47,595 bases of DNA. Source: Vulcanimicrobiota bacterium (GTDB taxonomy: Bacteria; Vulcanimicrobiota; Vulcanimicrobiia; Vulcanimicrobiales; Vulcanimicrobiaceae). Location: assembly GCA_019232905.1 (NCBI GenBank), contig JAFANA010000133.1, forward strand, positions 1-47,595, in the 5' to 3' direction. Shown one piece after another: positions 1 to 7,635 of this stretch; positions within the stretch are counted from its first letter, which is position 1; the number at the start of each line of letters is the position of its first letter. The notes beneath the pieces are model-generated. The model worked only from the letters and a program-made list of their open reading frames with translations, made no database searches and had not been told where the DNA came from. The translations under genes were made by a program, and so were the position numbers.

Positions 1-1
1 T

Positions 2-226
2 GCAAATGCCGGTGACGTGACGGTGTTCGTTCCGGAGATTGCCAAGTTCCACGTGCGTTTGCACACGGACGACGGAACGATCTTCACGGATTTCGGCTTG
101 CACGGGACGTCCGTCGGAAACAATGAAACGATCGATGCGCCCGTCAATGGCGGCGGCAGCTACGGCGTCGACATCGAATCGCATCGCGGAACGGTGCGAC
201 TCCTCCGTTTGACACCGCAAGCATAA
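2..226 (+). CDS. DUF4097-like beta-strand repeat protein, C-terminal fragment
   Basis: The reading frame is open from the window edge to a TAA at 224-226, so only the last 74 residues are present. They contain 'GDVTVFVPE' followed by short alternating hydrophobic strands rich in Gly, Asp and Asn, ending in 'GTVRLLRL'. This pattern resembles the end of DUF4097 'toast-rack' or putative adhesin domains, where each rung reads G-D-[VI]-x-[VL] and a shorter strand follows. A GTG at 17 would give a 69-residue ORF, but the similarity continues upstream of it, so I take the gene as truncated by the window. The function of the family is poorly known; members are often envelope-stress or surface proteins. 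The gene converges with the glcD-like gene, leaving a 5-bp gap. Confidence 0.55.
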   Translation, partial: ANAGDVTVFVPEIAKFHVRLHTDDGTIFTDFGLHGTSVGNNETIDAPVNGGGSYGVDIESHRGTVRLLRLTPQA

Positions 227-231
227 CGGTT

Positions 232-1623
232 TTATTCCTCGAGGACAGCTCCCGGGTTCATGACATTCCCGGGATCGAGCGCGCGCTTTACGGTCCGCAT
301 GAGGTCCATCTCGAAGATACTCCGATGCGCGAGCAGTTCGTTGCGGCGGTACCGCCCGATCCCGTGCTCGGCCGTAATACTTCCGCGAAAATCGGCGATC
401 ATTTCATAGACCGCGGCGCTGATTGCATCGACGACGGCAGTCGTCGCGCCGGGAACCAAAACGTTGAAATGGATGTTGCCGTCACCGAAGTGCCCGAACG
501 CGAGCACGGTTACTCCGGGGTGATCGCGCTCGATGCGCTCGGTCGCACGCGCGATGAATTCCGGAATCGCCGAGATCGGGACGGAGACGTCATGTTTTAC
601 ACTGCGTCCCGTTCGCTTCTCGGTTTCCGTGATTGTCTCTCGCCACTCCCATAATGCGCGCGCTTGCGCGGAATTTTCCGCGATGACGATCGCGCCTGCC
701 AAGCCGGCGTCGTCAAGTGCGACAAATGCTTCTTCGGCCGCAGTTCGCAACGTCGAGAGCGATGAAGTAGCTTCGACGAGCAAGTACCATGCGTGCTCCG
801 CCATCGGACGGCGAAGACCGGGTTCATAAGCAACCCGCAGCGCGAGTGCCCGGTCGGGGAAAAGTTCGCACGCACTCAACGTTTCGCCGAGCATCGTCTG
901 CAGGTGCGAGAACACGCGTAATGCGGTCTCGCTCAAATCGATGCCTATCAGCGCCGTTACGCGCTCGCGAGGCATTGGGAAGAGACGCAACACCGCGCGC
1001 GTAACGATTCCAAGCGTCCCCTCTGCGCCGATGAACAGCTGCTTCCAATCGTAACCGGCGTTGTCTTTGTAGAGCGCGCGCAGTCCATCGACGATGCGTC
1101 CGTCCGGGAGAACGGCTTCGAGTCCTAAGACGAGCGACCGCATCGTTCCGTAGCGAAGCACCGCGGTACCGCCGGCATTCGTCGAAACCAAACCGCCGAT
1201 CTCGGCACTTCCCTCGGCCGCAAGTGAGAGTGGAAAAAGTCGCTCCGCGCGGCGTGCGGCCTGTTGTACGTCAGCAAGAACGCATCCCGCCTCGACCGTC
1301 ACGGCATAGGCGTCGGCGTCAACCGAAACGATCCGGCGCATGCGCGAAAGACTTACGATGATCGCATCGCGTAGCTGCAACGGCGTCGCACCGGCTGCGA
1401 GTCCGGTGTTCCCGCCTTGCGGAACGATCGGAATCCGAGCATCCGAACATATCCGCACGACTTCACTCACTTGCTCCGTCGAAGCCGGCCGTACGACGGC
1501 GCTCGCGCGTCCCACAAACGTTCCGCGCCAATCCGTGACGTATGGCTCGATCGATGCGGCATCAGCCAGCACCGCGGCGTCGCCGCACGCGTCGCGCAGC
1601 GCGTCCAGCAGCTGTGCCTTCAC
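232..1623 (-). CDS. FAD-linked oxidase, GlcD/D-lactate dehydrogenase family
   Basis: 463 residues, the usual length for the VAO-type flavoprotein family that oxidises D-2-hydroxyacids (glycolate, D-lactate, D-2-hydroxyglutarate). The N-terminal FAD_binding_4 domain has 'PQGGNTGL' at about residues 68-75 and a conserved 'GGLVSTNAGG' stretch near 142. 'FIGAEGTLGIVT' follows near 198. The C-terminal oxidase domain has 'FGHFGDGNIH' and 'AEHGIG' near the end, which carry metal- and substrate-binding His residues in the family. The exact substrate cannot be read from the sequence. The start is GTG at 1621-1623, overlapping the panE stop by 4 bp (GTGA), so translation is probably coupled to panE. 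No GlcE/GlcF partner is seen nearby. Confidence 0.88.
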   Translation of the reverse strand: MKAQLLDALRDACGDAAVLADAASIEPYVTDWRGTFVGRASAVVRPASTEQVSEVVRICSDARIPIVPQGGNTGLAAGATPLQLRDAIIVSLSRMRRIVSVDADAYAVTVEAGCVLADVQQAARRAERLFPLSLAAEGSAEIGGLVSTNAGGTAVLRYGTMRSLVLGLEAVLPDGRIVDGLRALYKDNAGYDWKQLFIGAEGTLGIVTRAVLRLFPMPRERVTALIGIDLSETALRVFSHLQTMLGETLSACELFPDRALALRVAYEPGLRRPMAEHAWYLLVEATSSLSTLRTAAEEAFVALDDAGLAGAIVIAENSAQARALWEWRETITETEKRTGRSVKHDVSVPISAIPEFIARATERIERDHPGVTVLAFGHFGDGNIHFNVLVPGATTAVVDAISAAVYEMIADFRGSITAEHGIGRYRRNELLAHRSIFEMDLMRTVKRALDPGNVMNPGAVLEE

Positions 1624-2552
1624 GTTCTCCCGCGCGCGAGCAGCTGCTCTTTCGCCTTCACCAGGCGCACCATCGCGTCGTTGTACGGCGTCGGTGTTCC
1701 GGTGCGGCGCCCGAACGCCACGATTGCTCCGTTGATGTGATCGATTTCGCTCGGATGGCCCGACTCCAAATCAAACGCCATCGAACTCTTTGAATCTGCG
1801 CCTAATTCAATCACTTGCGTGACGTACTGCCATGGGTTCACGAACGGAAGATTGATTTTGAGCGCCGCCGCAACCGCCGCTGCTTCTTCCGCAAGTGATT
1901 CCGAAAGATGCGCGGCGTTGGGGTCTTTCAAAATCTCTCCGCTTTCGCAATCGAGCAGGGCGGAAACCGCATTGATCGCCGCATTGGCAACGAGTTTTCC
2001 CCACAGATGCGGACGGATGTCGTACACGACCGACGCTCGTAAGCCCGAACGTGTGAGTAAATCGGCAACCATGCGCGCTGTTGCGGGTGCTGCGGAAGCC
2101 GACCCGATGATTGTATTTCCTTGCTCGGAGCTGCGTACGCGGCCGGCGCCGAGCGTAAACGACGATTCCGTCGTAATTCCCAGCACCACAGGCACCGCTC
2201 CGCCGAGCGCGGTCTTGATTGCGTCTTCGTTTCCGACGCCGTTTTGCAGTGATACCACCGGCGTTGCCGGGTTGAGCTCGCCTGCAAAGGGACGCAACGC
2301 GCGCAGCGTGTCGACTGCTTTAACAAACAGAAACAAGATACCGGAACCGAATAATTCGCGCGGCGAGGAAGCAATCGTTACGCGGCGCAGCGGGCCGTCG
2401 TTGACCGCAAGACCATCGCGTGCCACGACGCGTGCTGTCTCCGGATTCGTCTCCAAGATCGTGACGTCGCATGTCGCCGTCAAGTGGTAACCAAAAAGGG
2501 TTCCCATCGATCCCGCGCCGATAATGCCCACTTTTGGTCTGGCATCGCTCAT
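1620..2552 (-). CDS. panE: 2-dehydropantoate 2-reductase
   Basis: 310 residues. The protein reduces ketopantoate to pantoate with NADPH, in coenzyme A synthesis. The N-terminal Rossmann fold shows 'GIIGAGSMG' at about residues 9-17. 'SLQNGVGNED' near 105 is the family's conserved segment with the catalytic-region Asn. 'LWGKLVANAAINAVSALL' near 185 contains the conserved Lys and Asn. The C-terminal ApbA_C domain has 'SSMAFDLESGHPSEID' and 'GAIV', a hallmark of the family. The start is ATG at 2550-2552. The gene overlaps the downstream glcD-like oxidase. Paralogous ketopantoate-reductase-like enzymes exist, so the precise substrate is inferred. Confidence 0.88.
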   Translation of the reverse strand: MSDARPKVGIIGAGSMGTLFGYHLTATCDVTILETNPETARVVARDGLAVNDGPLRRVTIASSPRELFGSGILFLFVKAVDTLRALRPFAGELNPATPVVSLQNGVGNEDAIKTALGGAVPVVLGITTESSFTLGAGRVRSSEQGNTIIGSASAAPATARMVADLLTRSGLRASVVYDIRPHLWGKLVANAAINAVSALLDCESGEILKDPNAAHLSESLAEEAAAVAAALKINLPFVNPWQYVTQVIELGADSKSSMAFDLESGHPSEIDHINGAIVAFGRRTGTPTPYNDAMVRLVKAKEQLLARGRT

Positions 2553-2584
2553 TGCCGCGCCATTCTCTGACCAGATTGTTTCGA

Positions 2585-2604
2585 CCTAGCGCACCGAGGC
2601 TAGG
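2585..2604. other. Small perfect inverted repeat between mlaD and panE
   Basis: CCTAGC at 2585-2590 pairs with GCTAGG at 2599-2604 around an 8-nt loop. It lies about 125 bp after the mlaD stop and 32 bp before panE. It could end the mlaD transcript, but no T-run follows on either strand, so the role is uncertain. Confidence 0.3.
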
Positions 2605-2615
2605 CGCGTACGTGA

Positions 2616-2732
2616 AAGGGAGCTACCGCACGTGGTGGCACGCTCCGCGTTCGATTGCGCCGCAACGCTGCGTATCGTCTGCTCGAGATTGCCGGCTTAA
2701 CCGGTGTTTTTACGCTCGACCTGATCGACTAA
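2616..2732 (+). pseudogene. Remnant of a STAS-domain (anti-anti-sigma-like) gene
   Basis: A start-less frame of 38 codons ending in TAA at 2730-2732 reads 'GGTLRVR', then 'YRLLEIAGLTGVFTL' and 'DLID'. This matches the last alpha-helix and strand of STAS domains, where Gly-Gly, a hydrophobic strand, 'RLLEITGL' and 'VF' follow in that order. A stop (TGA, 2613-2615) lies immediately before, and the other frames upstream show nothing STAS-like, so the first two thirds of a STAS domain are missing. The fragment is convergent with mlaD and overlaps its stop by 4 bp. It is too short to be a working STAS protein. Reading it as a decayed copy is inference. Confidence 0.45.
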
Positions 2733-4351
2733 GGGAATTGCGTTTGAAACCCGTACGTGAAGCGGCGCGCGGGTTGATTGAGCGCGCGCTCGCCGACGAA
2801 GAGTTGTAAGCCCTTCGCGATATTTATGTTGCCGTACACATCGAGTTGCGGCCACTGCGGGTTGATGAGCCGCGCTTCCAGTCCGAAGAGCCGCGCATTG
2901 TATTGTCCGAGCAATCCTACCTGCGAATAGAAAACGCCGCCGCCGACGCGGAAGCTCGGCGAGAGCGAATCGATGAGCGCGGCGTTCGCGGTCGCGCCGT
3001 GACCGATATTGTTTGCGCCGACCAGCAAGCTCGTCTTCGAGCGCGGCAGGATGAGCAAATTGAGATCCGACTCGGGCCCTTGGTCCGCGGTGAAGAGCGG
3101 GTTCGGGCAGCAGACGGTCTGCCGATTCAGCCCGCTCATGCGGAATTGAATCGACACGAGATTCTTTGCAATGTCGTTCAGCCGGCTCTTCAGATGCATC
3201 TCTGACGGCGTCGGGCCGCCGTGCTTACTCATGGGATACGGCGTCGCGCCGGGCAGCGCGGGCGTTGGTGTCACAGAGGGAACCGTTCCCGGCTGGTTCA
3301 GCGGAGCGATCGTACCGCTCGGCAGTGGATACGGCGTAGCGCCCTGATCGACGCCGTACACACTGCTCGTGCCGCCGAGTTCGCCGAGCAGCGAATTCGC
3401 GCGCTGCATCGTTGCGTCGAGGTTCGCCACGGTGTTCTTTACCTGCGCCTGCGTTTGCGGGTCGCCGGTGACGCTCTGTAAATCGTGCGTCAGGTCAGCA
3501 ATATTTTGCGTCGTATCCTTGATGTTCGAAACGGTCGCGAGGAGATTACTCTTGAGTTCCTTGTTCGTTGCGAGAGACTCGAGCTGCGTCATCGAGACGT
3601 CGAGAGCGCGCGAGGTCGCATCGAACTGGACGAGGATGTCGTTGATGCGTGCGGAGTTCAGTTTCGCGGTATCGTTGAGGGTGCCGGTCAGCGAAACGAT
3701 GTTTGCGCTCGCCTGTCCCAAGCTCGATTGCAGTTGCGCCGTCATCGTCGTGACCGAACCCTTCAGCGTCAGCGTCAGGTCGTTCGCATTCGTCAATGCT
3801 TGCTGCAACGTACTAAGCAACTTCGGTTCGCTCTTCTCCAGTCCCGACATCATCACGTCGAGGCGTTTGATTTCGCCTTGACCCTGTTCGAGCAAATCCG
3901 CGACTGTTGCGGTGTTCGTGCCTTGCGGCTGCTGATCGACCGGCAATACCCGCCGTTCGAGCAGCGCGACGGCCGGCGGGGCGGGCGTCGGGCCGGTAAT
4001 CCCGGACGGACGCGGCCGCGGAACCGGCGGGACGATCAACAGATTCGGATCGCCCGTGAGCGGCGCTTGAATCAGAAAACGGGACGCGCTCGGGATGTCG
4101 ACATCGCGGTTGATCGCGAGGATCACGTCGACCGTATTGTCGGGAAGCAGCGTGATCGAGTCGACCGTGCCGACCGTCACGCCGCTGAAATACACGAGTG
4201 CGCCGGAATGTAAACCAGCAGCCGATTCGAAATGCACGCCGATCCGGTACCCGGTGTGCCGCGTTCCGAAATCGGTGATGACGTAGAACACTCCGAAAAG
4301 GAGCAGCAACGCCAAAATTGCAAACGCCCCGACCTGAGCCTGCTTCGTCAT
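2729..4351 (-). CDS. mlaD: MCE/MlaD family lipid-binding protein with C-terminal beta-rich domain
   Basis: 540 residues, far longer than E. coli MlaD (about 180). An N-terminal membrane anchor covers about residues 8-26. The MCE domain follows at about 34-112, with 'GLHSGALVYFSGVTVGTV' and 'PLTGDPNLLI'. A proline-rich linker comes next, then a long helical stretch (about 140-330) full of Thr, Gln and Asn, a second Pro-rich linker, and a C-terminal part (about 400-540) of repeated amphipathic strands ending in '-FQTQFP'. The aromatic terminal residue and strands such as 'FRVGGGVFYSQVGLLGQYN' look like an outer-membrane-associated beta domain. The family moves phospholipids between inner and outer membranes with MlaE and MlaF. 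The gene is last in its operon, 46 bp after mlaF. Confidence 0.85.
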   Translation of the reverse strand: MTKQAQVGAFAILALLLLFGVFYVITDFGTRHTGYRIGVHFESAAGLHSGALVYFSGVTVGTVDSITLLPDNTVDVILAINRDVDIPSASRFLIQAPLTGDPNLLIVPPVPRPRPSGITGPTPAPPAVALLERRVLPVDQQPQGTNTATVADLLEQGQGEIKRLDVMMSGLEKSEPKLLSTLQQALTNANDLTLTLKGSVTTMTAQLQSSLGQASANIVSLTGTLNDTAKLNSARINDILVQFDATSRALDVSMTQLESLATNKELKSNLLATVSNIKDTTQNIADLTHDLQSVTGDPQTQAQVKNTVANLDATMQRANSLLGELGGTSSVYGVDQGATPYPLPSGTIAPLNQPGTVPSVTPTPALPGATPYPMSKHGGPTPSEMHLKSRLNDIAKNLVSIQFRMSGLNRQTVCCPNPLFTADQGPESDLNLLILPRSKTSLLVGANNIGHGATANAALIDSLSPSFRVGGGVFYSQVGLLGQYNARLFGLEARLINPQWPQLDVYGNINIAKGLQLFVGERALNQPARRFTYGFQTQFP

Positions 4352-4397
4352 TACCGCCTAATTACGCCCGTCCGTTCCTGAGAGCCTGGTTTATGGC

Positions 4398-5168
4398 TCA
4401 GATGGGGATAGGGCCCACCTCGGAACCTTGAATAAATTGCTGAACGATGGGGTTTGGCGAGCGTTTGATTTCGTCGACAGTGCCGTATGCGATGATTGCG
4501 CCTTCGAAGAGCATGGCGACGTAGTCGGCCATCATATAGATCGACTGGAGATCGTGCGAAATGACGACCGCAGTGCCGTTGAGCTTTTGGCGCAACCTGA
4601 CGATCGTGTCGGTAATCAGATGCGTAACGATTGGGTCTAGACCGGTCGTCGGCTCGTCATAGAGAATCAACTCGGGGCGCGTGACGATTGCGCGTGCAAA
4701 TCCGGCGCGCTTGAGCATACCCCCTGAAAGCTCACTCGGCATACTATCGTACGTGTGGGCGAGGCCGACGGAATCGAGCGCATCGACGACGATCTTCTGA
4801 ATTTCACTATCCGAGAGGTGCGTGTGTTCTCGCAGCGGCAATGCGACGTTGTCACCGACGGTCAGGCTGTCGAGCAGCGCGGCGAACTGAAACGATAAGC
4901 TGATCGTGCGCCGCACGTCGTTAAGATGCGTTTCCGAAATGTGGCAGATATCGATGTCCCGGATATAGACATGTCCGACGTCGGGTTTGCGCAGGCCGTC
5001 AAGCAGTCGAAGAATCGTCGACTTGCCCGCACCGGAGAGCCCGATGATGCACGTGATCGCGCCTTCTACAACATCGAGGCTGCAATTTTTGAGGATGACG
5101 CGATCGCCGTAGTAGAGTGAAACATCGTCGAGTCTGGCGATTACGTCGGGCACCTCAATGCGCTCCAA
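4398..5168 (-). CDS. mlaF: MCE-type phospholipid transporter ATP-binding protein
   Basis: 256 residues, an ABC ATPase that would energise the MlaE permease. Walker A is 'GLSGAGKST' (43-51). The Q-loop is at 'LSFQFAALLDSL' (91-102). The signature 'LSGGM' is at 147-151, Walker B 'LILYDE' at 167-172, the D-loop 'GLD' follows, and the switch His is in 'VISHD' (205). The 'LSGGMLKRAGFARAI' form is typical of MlaF. The start is uncertain: TTG at 5166-5168 overlaps mlaE by 14 bp, while GTG at 5151-5153 would start just after the mlaE stop. Either way the gene is translationally linked to mlaE. Confidence 0.9.
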   Translation of the reverse strand: MERIEVPDVIARLDDVSLYYGDRVILKNCSLDVVEGAITCIIGLSGAGKSTILRLLDGLRKPDVGHVYIRDIDICHISETHLNDVRRTISLSFQFAALLDSLTVGDNVALPLREHTHLSDSEIQKIVVDALDSVGLAHTYDSMPSELSGGMLKRAGFARAIVTRPELILYDEPTTGLDPIVTHLITDTIVRLRQKLNGTAVVISHDLQSIYMMADYVAMLFEGAIIAYGTVDEIKRSPNPIVQQFIQGSEVGPIPI

Positions 5169-5931
5169 AGAGTATGAACGAGAGGATGAAGTTCGAGATG
5201 AAAATCATGATGATCGAAATCACGACCGCGCCGGTCGTCGAGACGCCGACACCTGCTGCGCCGCCTCGAGTACGCAAACCTTGATACGCGCCCACCAGCG
5301 CGATGATCGCAGCGAAAACCAGCGACTTGACCAAGCCTTTCAGTACGTCTTCGAATCCGATGGCCTGGCGCGCTGAGGCGAGGAACGTGTCACTGGAGAT
5401 GTGCGCGTAGGTTTGCGCGATCCACATCCCGCCGCCGATCGAAACCACGTCGCCGAAGACCGTGAGCAGCGGCAACATCACCAAGAGCGCGAGGAGCCGC
5501 GGCACCACGAGGAAGCGCGGAACTTCCAATCCCATCGACGTCAACGCTTCGATCTGCTCCGTTACGACCATCGATCCGATTTCGGCCGCAATTGCAGCGC
5601 CGACGCGTCCGGCGACGACGACCGCCGTGAGCATTGGGCCCAATTCGCGAACCGACGCAAACGCAACGGCGCCGCCGACGAGGCTTCCTACGCCGAATTG
5701 CACCGCTTGCACGGCGGACTCGAGTGAGATGACCATGCCGGTGAAGAGCGACGTGAGAATGACGATTGAAATCGACTGCACGCCGAGGAAATAGCACTGG
5801 TTGATCGTCTCGACGAAGCGGATCCGCAGACGCACCATGAAGCTCGTCGAGTCGCCGGCCAGCATCACGATGCCGCCGGCATACTCGAAGAAGTCGATCG
5901 TCGCGCGTCCGAAGCGATCGAGTGGCTTCAC
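5155..5931 (-). CDS. mlaE: MCE-type phospholipid transporter permease
   Basis: 258 residues, the integral-membrane subunit of the MCE ABC transporter. The MlaE signature is clear: 'GMVISLESAVQAVQFGV', then 'RELGPMLTAVVVAGRVGAAIAAEIGSM', then 'VTEQIEAL' and 'PRLLALLVMLPLL'. About five to six hydrophobic segments are visible. The start is GTG (5929-5931), overlapping the stop of the 111-residue gene by 4 bp. No MlaC-like periplasmic carrier and no intact MlaB-like STAS gene lies in this operon. Confidence 0.92.
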   Translation of the reverse strand: MKPLDRFGRATIDFFEYAGGIVMLAGDSTSFMVRLRIRFVETINQCYFLGVQSISIVILTSLFTGMVISLESAVQAVQFGVGSLVGGAVAFASVRELGPMLTAVVVAGRVGAAIAAEIGSMVVTEQIEALTSMGLEVPRFLVVPRLLALLVMLPLLTVFGDVVSIGGGMWIAQTYAHISSDTFLASARQAIGFEDVLKGLVKSLVFAAIIALVGAYQGLRTRGGAAGVGVSTTGAVVISIIMIFISNFILSFILFGAH

Positions 5932-6263
5932 ACCGTATGCTCCAGTGTCGCGAGGTCGGCCAGCACGCCTTGCGTCGCCTCAATCCGCTTGACTGCGACC
6001 CCGCGCTCGGCCGTCAGATTGAAGACGACCTGGTTTGCGTGTTCTAAGCGGCGATCGACATCCCGCAAATGCGTGCGCGCTTCGCGCTCGAACGGCTTAA
6101 AATAGCGCCGGACGGCATCGAGATAGGCGGCGCGGGCGCGGTCGTCGCATGTGCCTTTGCGTATTGCTTCTTCGACGACGGTTTGCGCATTCTTCATGGC
6201 TCGATCGGTGACGTGAAAGGCGCCTACCCGCGCGACCAGCGCCGCGAAGGCGTCCTCAGACAT
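5928..6263 (-). CDS. Small helical protein of unknown function
   Basis: 111 residues that I do not recognise. The sequence is almost entirely helical and charged, with heptad-like spacing in the second half ('[27 protein letters not shown]'-type pattern, about residues 55-90). It has no signal peptide, membrane segment or cysteine. It overlaps rph (ATG inside the end of rph, 8 bp) and mlaE (GTGA, 4 bp), so it is embedded in the rph-mla operon. A cytoplasmic accessory of the transporter is possible but not shown. Confidence 0.7.
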   Translation of the reverse strand: MSEDAFAALVARVGAFHVTDRAMKNAQTVVEEAIRKGTCDDRARAAYLDAVRRYFKPFEREARTHLRDVDRRLEHANQVVFNLTAERGVAVKRIEATQGVLADLATLEHTV

Positions 6264-7005
6264 GTGCTCCCGCTGCTAACGGAACGCCGGCGGCGGCCAG
6301 CACCCTTCGCTGGCTGTCGAAGAGCGACCGAATACCACGTTCGGCGAGCGCAAGCATCGTGTCGAGCTCTTGGCGGTCAAACGGCGCGGCTTCCGCCGTT
6401 CCTTGGATTTCGACGTATTTGCCGGCATCCGTCATAAAGACGTTCATGTCCGTGTGCGCCTGACTGTCCTCGTCGTAAGCAAGATCGAGCATCGGCGTAC
6501 CGCCGACGATACCGACGCTTGTTGCAGCGATCATTCCGGTCAGCGGCCATTTCGAAGCGCTAAAGTTGTCGGCATTCCGAAGCGCAAGTGCGAGCGCGAC
6601 GTATGCCCCGGTCACGGACGCGGTACGCGTACCTCCGTCGGCCTGGAGGACGTCACAGTCGATCCAAACCGTTCGCTCACCGAGCTTTGCAGTATCCGTT
6701 ACCGCGCGCAGCGCGCGTCCGATGATGCGTTGAATTTCATGCGTGCGCCCGCCGACGCGACCCTTGGCGGATTCGCGCTGCGTTCGCTCTTGCGTCGCGC
6801 GGGGAAGCATCGAATACTCCGCTGTGACCCAGCCGAGCCCACGCCCCTTCATCCACTGCGGCACTTTGTCGTCGACGCTCGCCGCACAAAGAACGCGCGT
6901 GTTCCCCACGGTTATGAGGGCACTGCCTTCGGCGTATTTGAGAAAGCCCGGTTCGATAGAAACCGGGCGCAGTTCATCGGGCCTCCGCCCGTCGGACCGA
7001 ATCAT
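6256..7005 (-). CDS. rph: Ribonuclease PH
   Basis: 249 residues, close to the family norm of about 240. The phosphorolytic 3'-5' exoribonuclease trims tRNA 3' ends. The N-terminus '[15 protein letters not shown]' is diagnostic. '[12 protein letters not shown]' and '[20 protein letters not shown]' carry the conserved Arg residues used in RNA and phosphate binding. '[20 protein letters not shown]' is the most conserved block, and '[17 protein letters not shown]' supplies the metal and catalytic Asp region. The ATG is 18 bp after the stop of the 59-residue gene, and the gene overlaps the downstream small gene. Confidence 0.96.
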   Translation of the reverse strand: MIRSDGRRPDELRPVSIEPGFLKYAEGSALITVGNTRVLCAASVDDKVPQWMKGRGLGWVTAEYSMLPRATQERTQRESAKGRVGGRTHEIQRIIGRALRAVTDTAKLGERTVWIDCDVLQADGGTRTASVTGAYVALALALRNADNFSASKWPLTGMIAATSVGIVGGTPMLDLAYDEDSQAHTDMNVFMTDAGKYVEIQGTAEAAPFDRQELDTMLALAERGIRSLFDSQRRVLAAAGVPLAAGAHV

Positions 7006-7023
7006 ATCGGCCGAAGTGTTCGC

Positions 7024-7203
7024 TTATTCCGAACGCGCAGCCTCGTCCTCGGTTAGGCGATCGTAAATGTGGCGCGCATACCACTGCGGCCAGTCCGGAT
7101 CGGGATGGCCCAAACTGTGTTCGTAAACGCCGTGCGCGCGTTCGGTTTCGCGCAGTAAATCCGCTAAACGCGCGACCGGGTTCTCGCCAAGGTCCACTTG
7201 CAT
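7024..7203 (-). CDS. 59-residue conserved-looking small protein
   Basis: ATG at 7201-7203 and TAA at 7024-7026 give 59 residues. The core 'RAHGVYEHSLGHPDPDWPQW' followed by 'YA' resembles a small helical motif (HG-x-YE ... D-x-DWPxWYA) that I recall in bacterial hypothetical proteins, sometimes attached to larger enzymes. The Trp/Tyr/His pattern argues against a chance frame. The gene lies 16 bp after the PAS gene and 18 bp before rph, all on the same strand, as expected for an operon member. No strong Shine-Dalgarno sequence is seen. Function unknown. Confidence 0.65.
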   Translation of the reverse strand: MQVDLGENPVARLADLLRETERAHGVYEHSLGHPDPDWPQWYARHIYDRLTEDEAARSE

Positions 7204-7219
7204 GGACCTATTGTTGCCG

Positions 7220-7567
7220 CTAAGCTTCGGGCTCGCAATACCCCGCCCAGGACGAAATCGCTTGTCCCTCTCGCACGGGAACGGCGACGCCTTGGAATGG
7301 CCGGAAGATTCCGTCTTGTCCGAGCAAGCGAAAACGAATCACATAATTATCCGTTTCACGCGCGCGTCCGGACCATATGGTGCGAATCAACTGCTGATCG
7401 TCGGGATGAACGCACGCAATCCATGCATCGGCGCTACCGCAGACTTCTCCGTCCGGCACGCCGGTGTAGCGTGCCCAATCACGATTGAAAAACGTGATGC
7501 GTCCACTCGCATCGGCCGTCCAACGAATCGTAATCGAATCGACGGGCCTAGACATCATCATCGTCAA
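7220..7567 (-). CDS. Stand-alone PAS domain protein
   Basis: 115 residues consisting of essentially one PAS_3-type fold: 'WTADASGRITFFNRDWARYTG' pattern at about 15-36, 'WIACVHPDDQQLI' near 49, a charged 'YVIRFRLLGQDGIFRPF' strand pair, and 'VPVREGQAISSWAGYCEPEA' at the end. This is the usual sensory or dimerisation module of histidine kinases and diguanylate cyclases, but no output domain is attached and none is adjacent. Start: a run of ATG codons; GGAGG lies 10 nt before the first. Its role may be partner binding or ligand sensing in trans. Confidence 0.75.
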   Translation of the reverse strand: MTMMMSRPVDSITIRWTADASGRITFFNRDWARYTGVPDGEVCGSADAWIACVHPDDQQLIRTIWSGRARETDNYVIRFRLLGQDGIFRPFQGVAVPVREGQAISSWAGYCEPEA

Positions 7568-7635
7568 GACACCTCCGTTCAGGTACCTTCTGCCCGCATG
7601 CTACCCGAACTAAACGGATGGCTGCATGCTATCGT

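Noticed and set aside
2534..2809. 91-residue plus-strand ORF over the panE-mlaD gap
   Set aside because: Composition is arbitrary and it crosses both neighbouring genes. The STAS remnant lies in a different frame.
5928..6263. 111-residue protein as MlaB
   Set aside because: It shows no STAS strand pattern or Asp-Ser motif; it is helical and coiled.
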